Source: a virus
Reading direction: 5' to 3' (one strand)
IMG/VR virus record: IMGVR_UViG_3300050821_004318
Span: 1-28,040 of that record
DNA: 28,040 nt
Shown here piece by piece: positions 1 through 8,032 of the stretch. How positions within the stretch are numbered: the first letter of the stretch is position 1; each line of letters begins with the position of its first letter. The notes under the pieces are model-generated. The model ran no database searches, was not told where the DNA came from, and worked only from the letters and a program-made list of their open reading frames with translations. The position numbers and the translations under genes are program-made.

Positions 1-768
1 CTCACCAAAGACCCGACTGCCGAAGAACTCGCGGCTTACAACAAGCGCACCCGCGAGCGCATCGAGCAGTTGCTTGGACAGCGCAACGCCTTCAAGGCTG
101 AAGCCGAAGTCACGCAGACACTGCGAAATTTCCTCGTCACCAACGACATCGCACGGGAAGATTTCCAGCTCACGCTCGACTTGGCGGCGGCGATGCGGCG
201 CGGCGACTTCAAGTCGTTTTTGGAGGGCGTCGGACCCTACGTTCAACTCGCCACGCAGGCATTAGGGATCACGCTCCCGCCGGATCTCCAAGGCGAGGTT
301 CAGCAGGGTCGCGTGACGTTCGACGCGGCGGCTCAAATGTCGCGCGACAGGTATGCCAGGGCTCTCGCCGAGCAGCGCGCGACGCGCGTCACGCAGGTAG
401 CGAGCACTCAAGCTACCACCGCGCAGCAGCAACACCTCTCGCGCTCCATCGAGCAAACGGTGAGCGCGTGGGAGAACGGCATCCGTCAAAGCGACCCGGA
501 CTACGGACGCAAGGAAGAAACCGTGAGGAACTTCCTCTGGGCCGTAGTCCAGGAACGAGGGGCTCCGCAGTCGCCGGAGCACGCCGTCGAGATCGCCAAG
601 GAGGCTTACTCCCGTGCGAACAGGACGCTTCAAACCTTCGCCCCCCAACGACAACCGACCAGGGCAGTTCCGAGCAGCATCAACCGCGCCGCGTCAGGCG
701 CACGCCCGGAACCGCGCTCTCTGATGGAGGCCGCCGAACTCGGGCTTGCGCGTGCTCGCGGAGCATAG
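1..768 (+). CDS. Probable capsid scaffold protein, C-terminal part (5' end outside window)
   Basis: The frame is open from base 1, so the gene starts upstream; a TTG at position 70 lies inside it and is not the real start. The visible 255 residues are rich in Ala, Gln, Glu and Arg, look largely helical, and contain no Cys or enzyme motif. The last 50 residues turn Pro/Arg-rich and disordered. A helical acidic protein directly upstream of the major capsid gene is the usual place and composition of a scaffold protein, which guides procapsid assembly in the cytoplasm and is then lost. The function is inferred from position and composition only. It could also be the tail of a portal-linked or protease-scaffold fusion. 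The gene ends 18 bases before the capsid gene start, consistent with one late operon. Confidence 0.6.
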   Translation, partial: LTKDPTAEELAAYNKRTRERIEQLLGQRNAFKAEAEVTQTLRNFLVTNDIAREDFQLTLDLAAAMRRGDFKSFLEGVGPYVQLATQALGITLPPDLQGEVQQGRVTFDAAAQMSRDRYARALAEQRATRVTQVASTQATTAQQQHLSRSIEQTVSAWENGIRQSDPDYGRKEETVRNFLWAVVQERGAPQSPEHAVEIAKEAYSRANRTLQTFAPQRQPTRAVPSSINRAASGARPEPRSLMEAAELGLARARGA

Positions 769-786
769 CTCCGAGGAGCCAAGCAC

Positions 787-1902
787 ATGGCCTTCACAGC
801 AGGCGAAATCGCCTCTATCGCGAACGCGTCACTCGATTACTACTTCAACAAAGGCGGTCAGTTCGACCAGTCGATCCAAAACAAGCCTCTTCTGAACCTC
901 CTTGAGGGGCGCAAGAAGACTTTCCCCGGCGGCAAGGGCAACATCTCGCTTGCGGTCGTCGGGACCTACGGTGACGGCTCCGGCAACGATGTCGTCAAGG
1001 GCTACACCCACAACGACGCCGTCGGGTTCTTCACTCCCGCCAACATCAAGCGGGCGAACTACCCCTGGCGTGAACATCACATCGGTTTGACGCTCACCCA
1101 CACCGAGCTGAAGATCGATGGCATCAGCGTCGTTGACACCAACGGCGAGAGGACCGCCGAGCACTCGAAGCGCGAGCTGACGGTGCTGGTCAACCTGCTC
1201 GAACAGAAGTTGTTTTCATTGGGCGAGCAATACGCGCGCACCATGAACGCGCTTCTGTGGGGTGACGGCACGTTGGACGCCAAGGCGCTCGCCGGTATGC
1301 GCAGCATCATTAAGGACAATCCTTGCGTCGGCGTCGTCGGCGGCCTCGACCAGACGGCGGCCACGGGGTTCACTTGGTGGCGCAACCGGGCGCACACCGC
1401 CGCGATGGCGACGCAGATCGGGACAACCCCGGGTGACGCGATCTCCGGCGGCGGTCCGATCACGTCGAACCCCGCCAACGGCGGCGCGTTGCTCCAGGCG
1501 ATGCAGCACGAATACTTCCAGCTCATCCGTTATGGCGGCAAGCCGTCGGTGGCTCTGGCGGGTTCGGCGTTCATCGACGCGTTGATGATCGAGCGCCGGG
1601 CTAACGGCTACTACAGCATGACCGGCTTCTCGAACTCGCAAGACATCTCTTCGGGCGATATCATCCTGCCCGGCGGGACTAAGGTGCAATACGATCCGAC
1701 CCTCGACGACTTGGGCTTCTCCAAGCGCATGTACTGGTTCGACCCGAAGTGCATCTTCCTGATGGCGATGGAAGACGAGTGGCGCAAGGACCACACCCCG
1801 GCGCGCCCCTACAACATCTTCGTCCTCTACAAGTCGATCACTTCGACCGGCCAGATGGTCGCATCGATGCTCAACTCGTCGATGGTGGTCGACATCGCTT
1901 AG
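787..1902 (+). CDS. Major capsid protein (probable HK97-fold)
   Basis: This 371-residue protein probably forms the icosahedral shell. Its length suits a podovirus coat protein. It opens with a helical N-terminal arm (first 40 residues), then a Gly/Asp-rich section (residues 50-80), a long Glu/Leu-rich helix region (about residues 120-155, a possible spine helix), and a C-terminal beta-rich part ending in MVVDIA. The start at 787 has a strong GAGGAG ribosome binding site 7 bases upstream. It follows the scaffold candidate and precedes small head genes, the canonical order. A 10-bp perfect hairpin follows the stop codon. The capsid call rests on order, length and general sequence character; the HK97 fold is inferred from family knowledge, and a structure prediction would settle it. 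Confidence 0.75.
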   Translation: MAFTAGEIASIANASLDYYFNKGGQFDQSIQNKPLLNLLEGRKKTFPGGKGNISLAVVGTYGDGSGNDVVKGYTHNDAVGFFTPANIKRANYPWREHHIGLTLTHTELKIDGISVVDTNGERTAEHSKRELTVLVNLLEQKLFSLGEQYARTMNALLWGDGTLDAKALAGMRSIIKDNPCVGVVGGLDQTAATGFTWWRNRAHTAAMATQIGTTPGDAISGGGPITSNPANGGALLQAMQHEYFQLIRYGGKPSVALAGSAFIDALMIERRANGYYSMTGFSNSQDISSGDIILPGGTKVQYDPTLDDLGFSKRMYWFDPKCIFLMAMEDEWRKDHTPARPYNIFVLYKSITSTGQMVASMLNSSMVVDIA

Positions 1903-1927
1903 TGTCCTGTTTTACGGTATACACGCG

Positions 1928-1951
1928 CGACGGGAGCGACAGCTCCCGTCG
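1928..1951 (+). terminator. Strong hairpin after the capsid gene (attenuator or mRNA stabiliser)
   Basis: A 10-bp perfect stem (CGACGGGAGC / GCTCCCGTCG) closes a GACA tetraloop 26 bases after the capsid stop. No T-run follows, so full rho-independent termination is unlikely. Partial termination or protection of the capsid mRNA 3' end are the more plausible roles, which would let capsid be made in excess of downstream genes. Confidence 0.6.
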
Positions 1952-1969
1952 TTCGGATGGAGGCAAGTC

Positions 1970-2158
1970 ATGCCTAAAATTTTAGATAAAGCGGTCAAGG
2001 AGATCAAAAAGAACTCTCCGGGGGTGAACCCCTACGCTGCGGCAACGGCGACGCTCCAGAAAGCGGGCGAACTTAAGCCCGGCACGAATAAGGCGACGCC
2101 AAAAGGCGTGGCTCGGGGCGAAATGACCAAGGCGCAACGCCACAAGACCAGCCCCTAA
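1970..2158 (+). CDS. Small basic hypothetical protein in the head gene region
   Basis: This gene encodes 62 residues and is Lys-rich. It contains KNSPGVNPYAAATATLQKAG, a pattern (N-P-Y-A-x-A-T-A-x-x-x-K) that recurs in small phage proteins encoded near capsid genes; I know of no established function. The start ATG has GGAGG 7-11 bases upstream. It lies after the capsid-gene hairpin and 35 bases before the next gene. A role as a minor head or DNA-binding protein is a guess from charge and location only. Confidence 0.7.
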   Translation: MPKILDKAVKEIKKNSPGVNPYAAATATLQKAGELKPGTNKATPKGVARGEMTKAQRHKTSP

Positions 2159-2193
2159 CGCGTTGAGCCAGACACGACCAAGGAGAACCCACT

Positions 2194-2520
2194 ATGGCAG
2201 ACCCACACAAGCCGCCGACGCCTCCGGTGAAGGAGAACCCTCCCCAGAAGCATCAGCCTTCGCCCGACATCAAGGACACTACCAGTCCCCACGCCATGCC
2301 GCCCAAGGCTTCGACGCCAGACCTGCCGTCGAAGCCGCCGGATAACTACCCGGAGCCGAAAGACTTCCATCTCGCCGAGCCGGGCAGCAAGGACTACGTC
2401 GCAGGTCAGCCGGTCGACGACGCCGAGCTGTCCAAGACCGAAGCCGACGCCAAGGCGAAGGCCGAGCCGGGCAAGGAGACGCACTCTCCGCATTACGACA
2501 AGGGCGACAGCAAGAAATGA
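2194..2520 (+). CDS. Disordered Pro/Lys/Asp-rich hypothetical protein
   Basis: This 108-residue product is almost wholly low-complexity: Pro, Lys, Asp, Glu and Ser dominate, with no hydrophobic core and no Cys. It is predicted to be disordered from its composition. The start ATG at 2194 is preceded by AAGGAG at good spacing, and the stop overlaps the next start (ATGA at 2517-2520), so translation of the two is probably coupled. Position between capsid and adaptor genes suggests a virion-associated or decoration role, but nothing in the sequence demonstrates it. I do not recognise the family. Confidence 0.65.
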   Translation: MADPHKPPTPPVKENPPQKHQPSPDIKDTTSPHAMPPKASTPDLPSKPPDNYPEPKDFHLAEPGSKDYVAGQPVDDAELSKTEADAKAKAEPGKETHSPHYDKGDSKK

Positions 2521-2924
2521 CCGAGCGCGAAGAAGGCTACATGCAGCAGCACTTGTGCGAGTGCATGATCGATGTCGCCAACGAGAAAACTAACGTGCTC
2601 TATCGGGGCGCGGAGAACCCAGTGCCGTGGCCTGAGATCCTGGTGCTTCAGGCGGTCCACGGCGACCAGGCGATCTACGATATTCGCCCGGTGGCGCTGG
2701 GGGCGCGCGAAACGCCGTCGCGCGAGAAGGAGCGCATGTCGCTTCTCTACGGGCGCGACGTGGTCGAGAGCGTCTACGCTGGCAAGAGCTTTCACGTCGA
2801 ATGGTTCATGCCGGGCTGGCCAATCAACCCGAAGAACGTCAAGCGCGGCAAGAAGCCAAGCGACCGGCCCACGCGGGTGCAACAGCACACGCCTGACGAA
2901 GACGCGCTCGACGCGCGTATCTGA
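2517..2924 (+). CDS. Hypothetical protein in the head-tail junction region
   Basis: The product has 135 residues with a folded-looking N-terminal two thirds (hydrophobic positions alternate through residues 10-75, including the segment PWPEILVLQAVHGDQAIYDI) and a basic, disordered tail from about residue 105. Its start overlaps the stop of the previous gene in ATGA. No catalytic motif is visible. It sits directly upstream of the adaptor candidate. In podoviruses this slot often holds small head-completion or structural proteins, but no specific family is recognisable, so the call stays hypothetical. Confidence 0.65.
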   Translation: MTEREEGYMQQHLCECMIDVANEKTNVLYRGAENPVPWPEILVLQAVHGDQAIYDIRPVALGARETPSREKERMSLLYGRDVVESVYAGKSFHVEWFMPGWPINPKNVKRGKKPSDRPTRVQQHTPDEDALDARI

Positions 2925-2949
2925 AGGCGCGCCATAGGAGGGTTCGAAT

Positions 2950-3726
2950 ATGGCCCTGCGCTCGATGCGGGTCGGGGTGCCTTTGAGCGAGCTTCGCTAC
3001 GAATTGCTGGCGGAGACGTTCCAGTCGTTGACGCCCAGTCAGACGACTTCCTCGACCCCCTTCTACAATTATCAGCTCCAGCGGGTGCAGCGCGAGCAGT
3101 GGAACGACATCGAGTGGCCGCACCTGACGATTTACCACGACATGCCGATGGTCCCTGGCCAGCGCTACTACGATTACCCGCCCGAACTGCCTTTCGACAG
3201 CATCTTTCGCATTTGGTGGCCTCAGGGCGTCACCTGGGTGCCTCTTGACTACGGCATCAATCCGCAGACCTATGCCGCGATGGGCGGCGAGCTGATCCAG
3301 GCGTGGCCGCCCCGGCGCTGGCGCAACTGCGCTCAATACGACGCGACCAGCGGCTCGACCAACGCCGCCGCGCAATTCGAAGTGTGGCCGATCCCGCCTG
3401 CGAACTACCCCTATTCGCTGCGGATCGAGGGCAACGCGCCGCTGAACCCCCTGATCGAGGACACCGACACCTGTGTGATCGACGCGACGCTGGTGGTGCT
3501 GTTCGCCGCCGCTGAGATCCTCTCGATGCAGAAGAGCGAGAGCGCTTCGCTCAAGCTTCAGAAAGCGAACCAATATCGCCGCATGCTCGTCGCCCGACTT
3601 GGCGCGCAGCAGCGCAACATGAAGAGCTTGTCGAAAGACGGCGGCCACATGGGCCCGCTGAATGACGGCAGGCATTTGACGCCCTATCTGGATTTCATTC
3701 CGGCGTACCAGCAGATCGGCGGGTAA
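2950..3726 (+). CDS. Putative head-to-tail adaptor (connector) protein
   Basis: This 258-residue protein is rich in Trp, Tyr and Pro. It begins with a helical N-terminus (LSELRYELLAETFQSLTPSQ), continues as a beta-rich section (residues 45-160) and ends with a helical stretch (about residues 175-225, with MQKSESASLKLQKANQYRRM). A helical start and end around a beta domain, placed just before the tail hub gene, is what is expected of the ring protein joining portal to tail (T7 gp11-like or P22 gp4-like role). This assignment is by position and architecture, not recognisable homology. The start has a strong AGGAGG site. The stop is 3 bases from the next start. Confidence 0.5.
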   Translation: MALRSMRVGVPLSELRYELLAETFQSLTPSQTTSSTPFYNYQLQRVQREQWNDIEWPHLTIYHDMPMVPGQRYYDYPPELPFDSIFRIWWPQGVTWVPLDYGINPQTYAAMGGELIQAWPPRRWRNCAQYDATSGSTNAAAQFEVWPIPPANYPYSLRIEGNAPLNPLIEDTDTCVIDATLVVLFAAAEILSMQKSESASLKLQKANQYRRMLVARLGAQQRNMKSLSKDGGHMGPLNDGRHLTPYLDFIPAYQQIGG

Positions 3727-3729
3727 GCG

Positions 3730-5217
3730 ATGCCGGGACAGCGAGGGGGCGGCGCGGGCGGCGGGACTTCGCTTTACTACGAGATCGCCAACTTCCAGGC
3801 TGGCATGGATCTCAGGAAATCCGCGCTCACCGCGCCCGCAGGCACCTTGCGCATGCTGCAAAACGCCGACATCACACAAGGCGGCGAGATCCAGAAGCGG
3901 GCCGCGTTCGTCTACTGGTGCAGTGCCCCGGCGGGATCGATGGGGCTCTGTTCGGTCAACAACCTGGTGTTCACCCACTTGGCCGACGGTAACACGGGTG
4001 TGATCGACCAGCCGACAGACACTGACATCGGCGTCATTCACATCGCGCATCCGCCCGGCGACACGCTCCTGGCAATGTACTCGTTCGATGTCTTCAACGG
4101 CCAGATCTACGCCGTGTTCGTCGGCAATCTCCACTGGTGGCACTATTACAATGGCGTCTTGGTCCCGCAAGCCGAGGATAAGGGCACTTTCGTCCGCACC
4201 TACAAAGAGAAGATGTATAGCGTCCAAGGGCGCAATCTTTACTTCAGCGCCGTCGGCGACCCGACGATTTGGCAAGACCCGCCGCCCGACGGGCAAGGCA
4301 ACATCGCGCACAACGGCTCGGGGTTCATCAACATCGGCGCGAACGACGCTGACAGCGAGAACCTCGTGTCGATGGAAGTCTATTACGACAAGATGGCGAT
4401 CTTCTCTAACCTGTCGTGCCAATTGTGGTTCTTGGACCCTGACCCGTCGCTCAACCAGTACTATCAGACATTGCGCGACGCAGGCACGGGCGCGCCGACC
4501 AGTGTGCGCCAGTATGTCGCCAACGACGTGTACTTCCTCGGCACGCACGGCATTCGTTCGCTCAGGGCGCGCGATCTGACGACGACCGCCGCCGTGGCCG
4601 ACGTAGGCTCGCCCATCGACCCGATTATTCAGGATTTGATGGCGGATCGGGGCCAACTCTACGGCGCTTACTGGAGCAAGGCGATTCTGTCGCCGCGCAC
4701 GGGTCGGATCTGGATGACCTTTCAGGACCGGATCTATATTCTTTCCAACTGGGCGTCGCCGAATATCTCGGCGTGGAGCGTCTACATCCCCGAATTCACC
4801 ATCAACAATGCCGATGTTGTGTTCTCGGACCCTTATGTCGTCCTACGCGCCACCGACGACAGCATCTATCGTTTCGGCTCGCAGGGGCCCTCAATCTACG
4901 ACGATTGCCCCGTCAGCTTCACCACCCCTTTTCTGAGCTTCGACAAGCCCGCGACGTTCAAGTTCTATCAGGGCTTCGACGCGATCTGTTCCAACGACCC
5001 GGGCTCAACGTGGAACGTGATGGCAAGTTTCGACCCGACGGCGAACCCCACGCCCTACGATCAGATCTGCACGATTGACGGCCCCACCATCATGGACGGG
5101 CGCATACCTATAAGTGGGCGCGGCACCCACATTCAGCTTCAAATCACCCACCAAGCGCCGGGGCCAGCGACATTCTCCAAGCTGTTCATTCACTACGCCC
5201 CGGCAGATACCTCTTGA
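3730..5217 (+). CDS. Tail hub/nozzle protein, P22 gp10-like (packaged DNA stabilisation, beta-propeller type)
   Basis: The 495-residue product is beta-rich and has repeated aromatic/Asp strands. A central block reads LVSMEVYYDKMAIFSNLSCQ and continues with a QLWFLD segment, then YFLGTHGIRSL and later IWMTFQDRIYIL. This succession (user-interface strands, a statement that the site is valid or on, then another propeller blade) is typical of gp10-like tail proteins that close the portal channel after DNA packaging. The first 15 residues are Gly-rich. It follows the adaptor candidate by 3 bases. Its stop overlaps the next start in TTGA. T7 gp12-like nozzle is the alternative name for the same role; the family call is moderately firm, the exact homologue is not. 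Confidence 0.65.
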   Translation: MPGQRGGGAGGGTSLYYEIANFQAGMDLRKSALTAPAGTLRMLQNADITQGGEIQKRAAFVYWCSAPAGSMGLCSVNNLVFTHLADGNTGVIDQPTDTDIGVIHIAHPPGDTLLAMYSFDVFNGQIYAVFVGNLHWWHYYNGVLVPQAEDKGTFVRTYKEKMYSVQGRNLYFSAVGDPTIWQDPPPDGQGNIAHNGSGFINIGANDADSENLVSMEVYYDKMAIFSNLSCQLWFLDPDPSLNQYYQTLRDAGTGAPTSVRQYVANDVYFLGTHGIRSLRARDLTTTAAVADVGSPIDPIIQDLMADRGQLYGAYWSKAILSPRTGRIWMTFQDRIYILSNWASPNISAWSVYIPEFTINNADVVFSDPYVVLRATDDSIYRFGSQGPSIYDDCPVSFTTPFLSFDKPATFKFYQGFDAICSNDPGSTWNVMASFDPTANPTPYDQICTIDGPTIMDGRIPISGRGTHIQLQITHQAPGPATFSKLFIHYAPADTS

Positions 5218-5720
5218 GTAAGATCACTTCCGTCGCCCCAGACCCGTTGCAGTATATCCTCGCCAACCTGCGCCCAGAGGACAAGGAAGAGATCGAAGCC
5301 GTGCGAGGGGTGGGGTTCGACAGCATGAAGTTGGCGCTCCAGTTCTGTCAGCTCGCGCTCACGCTCGACGGCTGGATTTTCTGGCGTGAGGACACTGGCG
5401 AACCCTCCGCCGTCCTCGGGGCCTACGCCATGACCCCCGCCGTCGCCGGGTGCTGGGCGTTCGGCACTTCGAGCTGGCCCCACGTCGTCAGGGGCGTGAC
5501 AAGGCAGGCGCGGCGCGTTATGGTGCCCGCACTACTCAAGGCGGGGTTTCACCGCGCCGAGTGCCGGGCGCTCGCCAAGCGCGAAGACACCCGGATCTGG
5601 CTCACTTCGCTGGGCTGGAAAGCAGAGGCCGCATTGTCGGAATTCGGCATCCGACACGAAGACTTCACCCTCTTCGCGTGGCTTGCCGATGAACAGACCG
5701 ATCACCCTCGACAATCTTGA
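5214..5720 (+). CDS. T7 gp13-like protein (DUF2833 type, GNAT-like fold)
   Basis: The product has 168 residues. It resembles the family typified by T7 gp13, an assembly-related protein encoded between nozzle and ejection genes, in length, position and acetyltransferase-like layout: an N-terminal helix (residues 18-50), the strand DGWIFWREDTGEPSAVLGAY, a central helix (residues 84-110) and a C-terminal strand pair with GWKAEAALSEFGIRHEDFTL. No clear acetyl-CoA P-loop is visible, so it is probably not an active enzyme. The start is TTG at 5214, inside the previous stop (TTGA), an unusual start that makes translational coupling likely. The next gene begins within its 3' end (32-base overlap). 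Confidence 0.55.
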   Translation: MSKITSVAPDPLQYILANLRPEDKEEIEAVRGVGFDSMKLALQFCQLALTLDGWIFWREDTGEPSAVLGAYAMTPAVAGCWAFGTSSWPHVVRGVTRQARRVMVPALLKAGFHRAECRALAKREDTRIWLTSLGWKAEAALSEFGIRHEDFTLFAWLADEQTDHPRQS

Positions 5721-6180
5721 CGAGCGCGTAGCGTTCCGCTTCGCCGACGTGAACGACGTGCCTGAAGTGATGCGTCTGTACGAACGCTTCTACGAGGAAG
5801 CCGTCTACAAGGACATGCTCGAATGGGACGCTGAGAGAGCCCGCGAAACCGTGCTCAACGGCGTCTTCACCGACGAACGCCCGCATATCCTCGCCCTTGT
5901 CGACGAAGAGATCGTCGGCTTTCTCGCCTACATCCTCGATCACACTTTTAGCGTTAGGCCGTGTCAGGTGTTGATGGAGTTCTACGTCGTCCCCGAGCAC
6001 CGAAGGAGCGCGATAGGCAGAGCGCTTCTGGCGATGGCGATCCAAGAGGGCCAACGCGCCAACGCGGGCGCGTTCCATGCTCCTGTCGCTTCCGGCATGG
6101 CCGCCGCGCGCTCGCTCTTCAACATGTTCAACAAAGCCGGGTTCGAGCAGTTCGGCTTCATGTGCAGAAGGAAGCTCTGA
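5689..6180 (+). CDS. GNAT-family N-acetyltransferase-like protein
   Basis: This gene encodes 163 residues from the ATG at 5689. GNAT features are visible: the N-terminal strand RFADVNDVPEVMRLYERFYE, the central strand ILALVDEEIVGFLAYILDHT, the beta4 strand VLMEFYVVPEHRRSAIGRAL with the acetyl-CoA binding pattern (V-x-P-E-H-R-R-x-x-I-G-x-A-L, a good match to Q/RxxGxG/A), and a C-terminal GFEQFGFMCRRKL. It would use acetyl-CoA to acylate an unknown target, host protein or small molecule. Similar proteins occur among podovirus structural genes. Pairing with the gp13-like gene suggests a duplicated acetyltransferase fold, one copy degenerate. It overlaps the previous gene by 32 bases and is followed directly by the next. 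Confidence 0.75.
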   Translation: MNRPITLDNLDERVAFRFADVNDVPEVMRLYERFYEEAVYKDMLEWDAERARETVLNGVFTDERPHILALVDEEIVGFLAYILDHTFSVRPCQVLMEFYVVPEHRRSAIGRALLAMAIQEGQRANAGAFHAPVASGMAAARSLFNMFNKAGFEQFGFMCRRKL

Positions 6181-6181
6181 C

Positions 6182-7198
6182 GTGGGCGGCAAGGGCGCGA
6201 AAGGCGCAGTCGACACCAACGGCCAGATCGTCGCCATGCAGCAGCAGCAGGCTGCGCAGGCGACCCAAGCCAACCAAGAGCGCAACGCCCGGCTCAATTA
6301 CGGCACTCAGAACATCAAGAACATCTTCGAAGGCACGCCGACTGGATCGACGCCGCTCGACTTCTCCTCGATCACGCAAGGCAACGCGAAATCTGAAGAC
6401 CCGACCGCGCTGGCGCAGCAGAACGCGGCGTTGCAATGGGGCTATGCGCACGGCTCCCCCGCAAGCGCCATCGCGGGAGTGCAGGCGCAGATGGTCGGCC
6501 CGAAACAGTCGCTTCCCAGCGGCTATTCGTGGGGCCAGTTGCCCGACGACGGCTCTGGCACGCCTCAGTACGGGCTCTATGACGCGTCGGGAAATCTGGT
6601 CAATTCCGGTTCGACTTCGGACCTCGCGGCGACACAAGTTTACGCCGGGGGCGCGCCCGGAACGTCAAACTCGCCGTTCGGGCCCGACTTCTACAACAAG
6701 TACACCCAATCGATCCTCGACTATTACATGCCGCAGGAAGGCCAGCAGTACAACACCGCGCGCTCCAGCCTGTCTTACTCGTTGGCTCGCGCCGGGCAGC
6801 TCAACTCGTCCGTCGCGGGCATGGACATTGGCAACCTCGCCAACCAGGACGCGATCAACCGGGCGCAGATCGCCTCGGGCGCAGACACCCAGACGGCGGG
6901 CTTGCGCTCGACGATCCAGAACGACGAGCAGACCGCGCTCAATCAGCTCTACTCGACCGAAGACCCGAGCGTCGCCGCCAACACCGCCCAGAACATGGTC
7001 GCCAACGCCAACCTCACCAAGCCGTTGTTGAACCCCGCAGGCGCTCTCTTTGCGCCGATCACTGTCGGCGTCGGCAACGCCCTCTCCGGCTTTACCAATC
7101 CGATGGCCTACATCAACCCGAGCGCCGGAGGGGTGGGTTCAACCGGGGCGGCCACGCCGAGCGGAGCCACAGGCACCGGCAACACGGTTCAGGGGTAA
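6182..7198 (+). CDS. Putative internal virion protein (Gln/Ala/Asn-rich)
   Basis: I take the GTG at 6182 as the start: it lies 1 base after the previous stop, has GAAGGA 9 bases upstream, and the in-frame reading before it falls within the acetyltransferase gene. The resulting 338-residue protein has a Gln-rich helical N-terminus (QQQQAAQATQANQERNARLN), a central Gly/Ser/Asn-rich part, an extended helical block around residues 180-260 (LARAGQLNSSVAGMDIGNLA and following), and a low-complexity Gly/Thr tail. It belongs by position and composition to the set of proteins ejected with the DNA to extend the short tail across the cell envelope. No sequence motif proves that function. Confidence 0.5.
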   Translation: MGGKGAKGAVDTNGQIVAMQQQQAAQATQANQERNARLNYGTQNIKNIFEGTPTGSTPLDFSSITQGNAKSEDPTALAQQNAALQWGYAHGSPASAIAGVQAQMVGPKQSLPSGYSWGQLPDDGSGTPQYGLYDASGNLVNSGSTSDLAATQVYAGGAPGTSNSPFGPDFYNKYTQSILDYYMPQEGQQYNTARSSLSYSLARAGQLNSSVAGMDIGNLANQDAINRAQIASGADTQTAGLRSTIQNDEQTALNQLYSTEDPSVAANTAQNMVANANLTKPLLNPAGALFAPITVGVGNALSGFTNPMAYINPSAGGVGSTGAATPSGATGTGNTVQG

Positions 7199-7201
7199 GC
7201 C

Positions 7202-8029
7202 ATGTGTGATCCTCTCACCGCAGTCGCCGCCATCGGAGCCGTCGGTTCGGCTGGCATGGGCCTCTACGAAGGCCAGCAGCAGGCCGCTGGCCTCGCCGAT
7301 GTCCAGAACAAGCAGAACCAGGCCAACGCCAACTGGGTCGCCTACCAAACCCAGATCCACCAGCAGCAAGTGGCGCAGGAAGACGCGGCGCGCGAGCGCG
7401 CCACGGGCGTGCAGCAATCGACGCTCCAGAAGGTCACAGCGCCCGCGCAGGAAGCCGAACAGGGCGCTGAAGCGCAGCGTCTCAACACGGCCTACACCAA
7501 ACCGGCAGGCACGGCGACCGACGCTTCCAACCCGAGCAACCTTCTCCTCTCGGGCGAGAATTCCGGCAACCAGACCTTCATGGACAGCCTGACCTCGCAG
7601 GTGAACCAAGCCACGGCGCAGGCGCGCTCGCGCATCGCCGCGCTGGCGACGGCAAACTCGTATGGGGGTTCGTTCGGGGGCTTGGGCACCACCGTGCCGA
7701 TCCAGTTCGCCCAAGGCGGCAACGCCATCAACGAGCTGAACGCCGTGCGCCAGGGCAACCTCAAGACCTACGGCGTGCAGCAGCAAGTCCAACCGCTCAA
7801 CTACACGATAGGGCCCGGCACCGAAGCGCAGGGCAGCATCGCCAAGGGCGCGATGAGCCTGGCGGGTTCGTTGGCGGGCTTCGCAGGTCCGCGCGTCGTG
7901 GGTAGCGGCGCTCTGAGCGGGTTGTTCAGCGGCGGCGGCGCAACCGGCAATTACGATCTTGGGTCGTTCGCTGGCACGCCGGATTTCAGCAATCTTCCCA
8001 ATAACACCTTCGATAACGCGTGGGCTTGA
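7202..8029 (+). CDS. Internal virion (DNA ejection) protein, T7 gp14-like in layout
   Basis: The 275-residue product begins MCDPLTAVAAIGAVGSAGMG, a Cys near the N-terminus followed by a small-residue hydrophobic segment. This resembles T7 gp14-type ejection proteins, which insert in the outer membrane. A long Gln-rich helix follows (residues 22-85) and the C-terminus is Gly/Ala-rich with another hydrophobic stretch (GAMSLAGSLAGFAGPRVVGS, about residues 217-236). It starts 3 bases after the previous stop. The Cys-3 is not in a lipobox after a signal peptide, so I do not call it a lipoprotein. It likely acts with its neighbours to form the conduit through which the genome enters. Confidence 0.6.
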   Translation: MCDPLTAVAAIGAVGSAGMGLYEGQQQAAGLADVQNKQNQANANWVAYQTQIHQQQVAQEDAARERATGVQQSTLQKVTAPAQEAEQGAEAQRLNTAYTKPAGTATDASNPSNLLLSGENSGNQTFMDSLTSQVNQATAQARSRIAALATANSYGGSFGGLGTTVPIQFAQGGNAINELNAVRQGNLKTYGVQQQVQPLNYTIGPGTEAQGSIAKGAMSLAGSLAGFAGPRVVGSGALSGLFSGGGATGNYDLGSFAGTPDFSNLPNNTFDNAWA

Positions 8030-8032
8030 CCA

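Noticed and set aside
2839-4656. A 605-codon open frame on the minus strand opposite the head-tail genes
   Set aside because: It lies antisense to three well-coupled genes, is extremely Arg/Val/Ala-rich with no domain, and such frames arise from GC-rich third positions. It has no ribosome binding site or operon fit.
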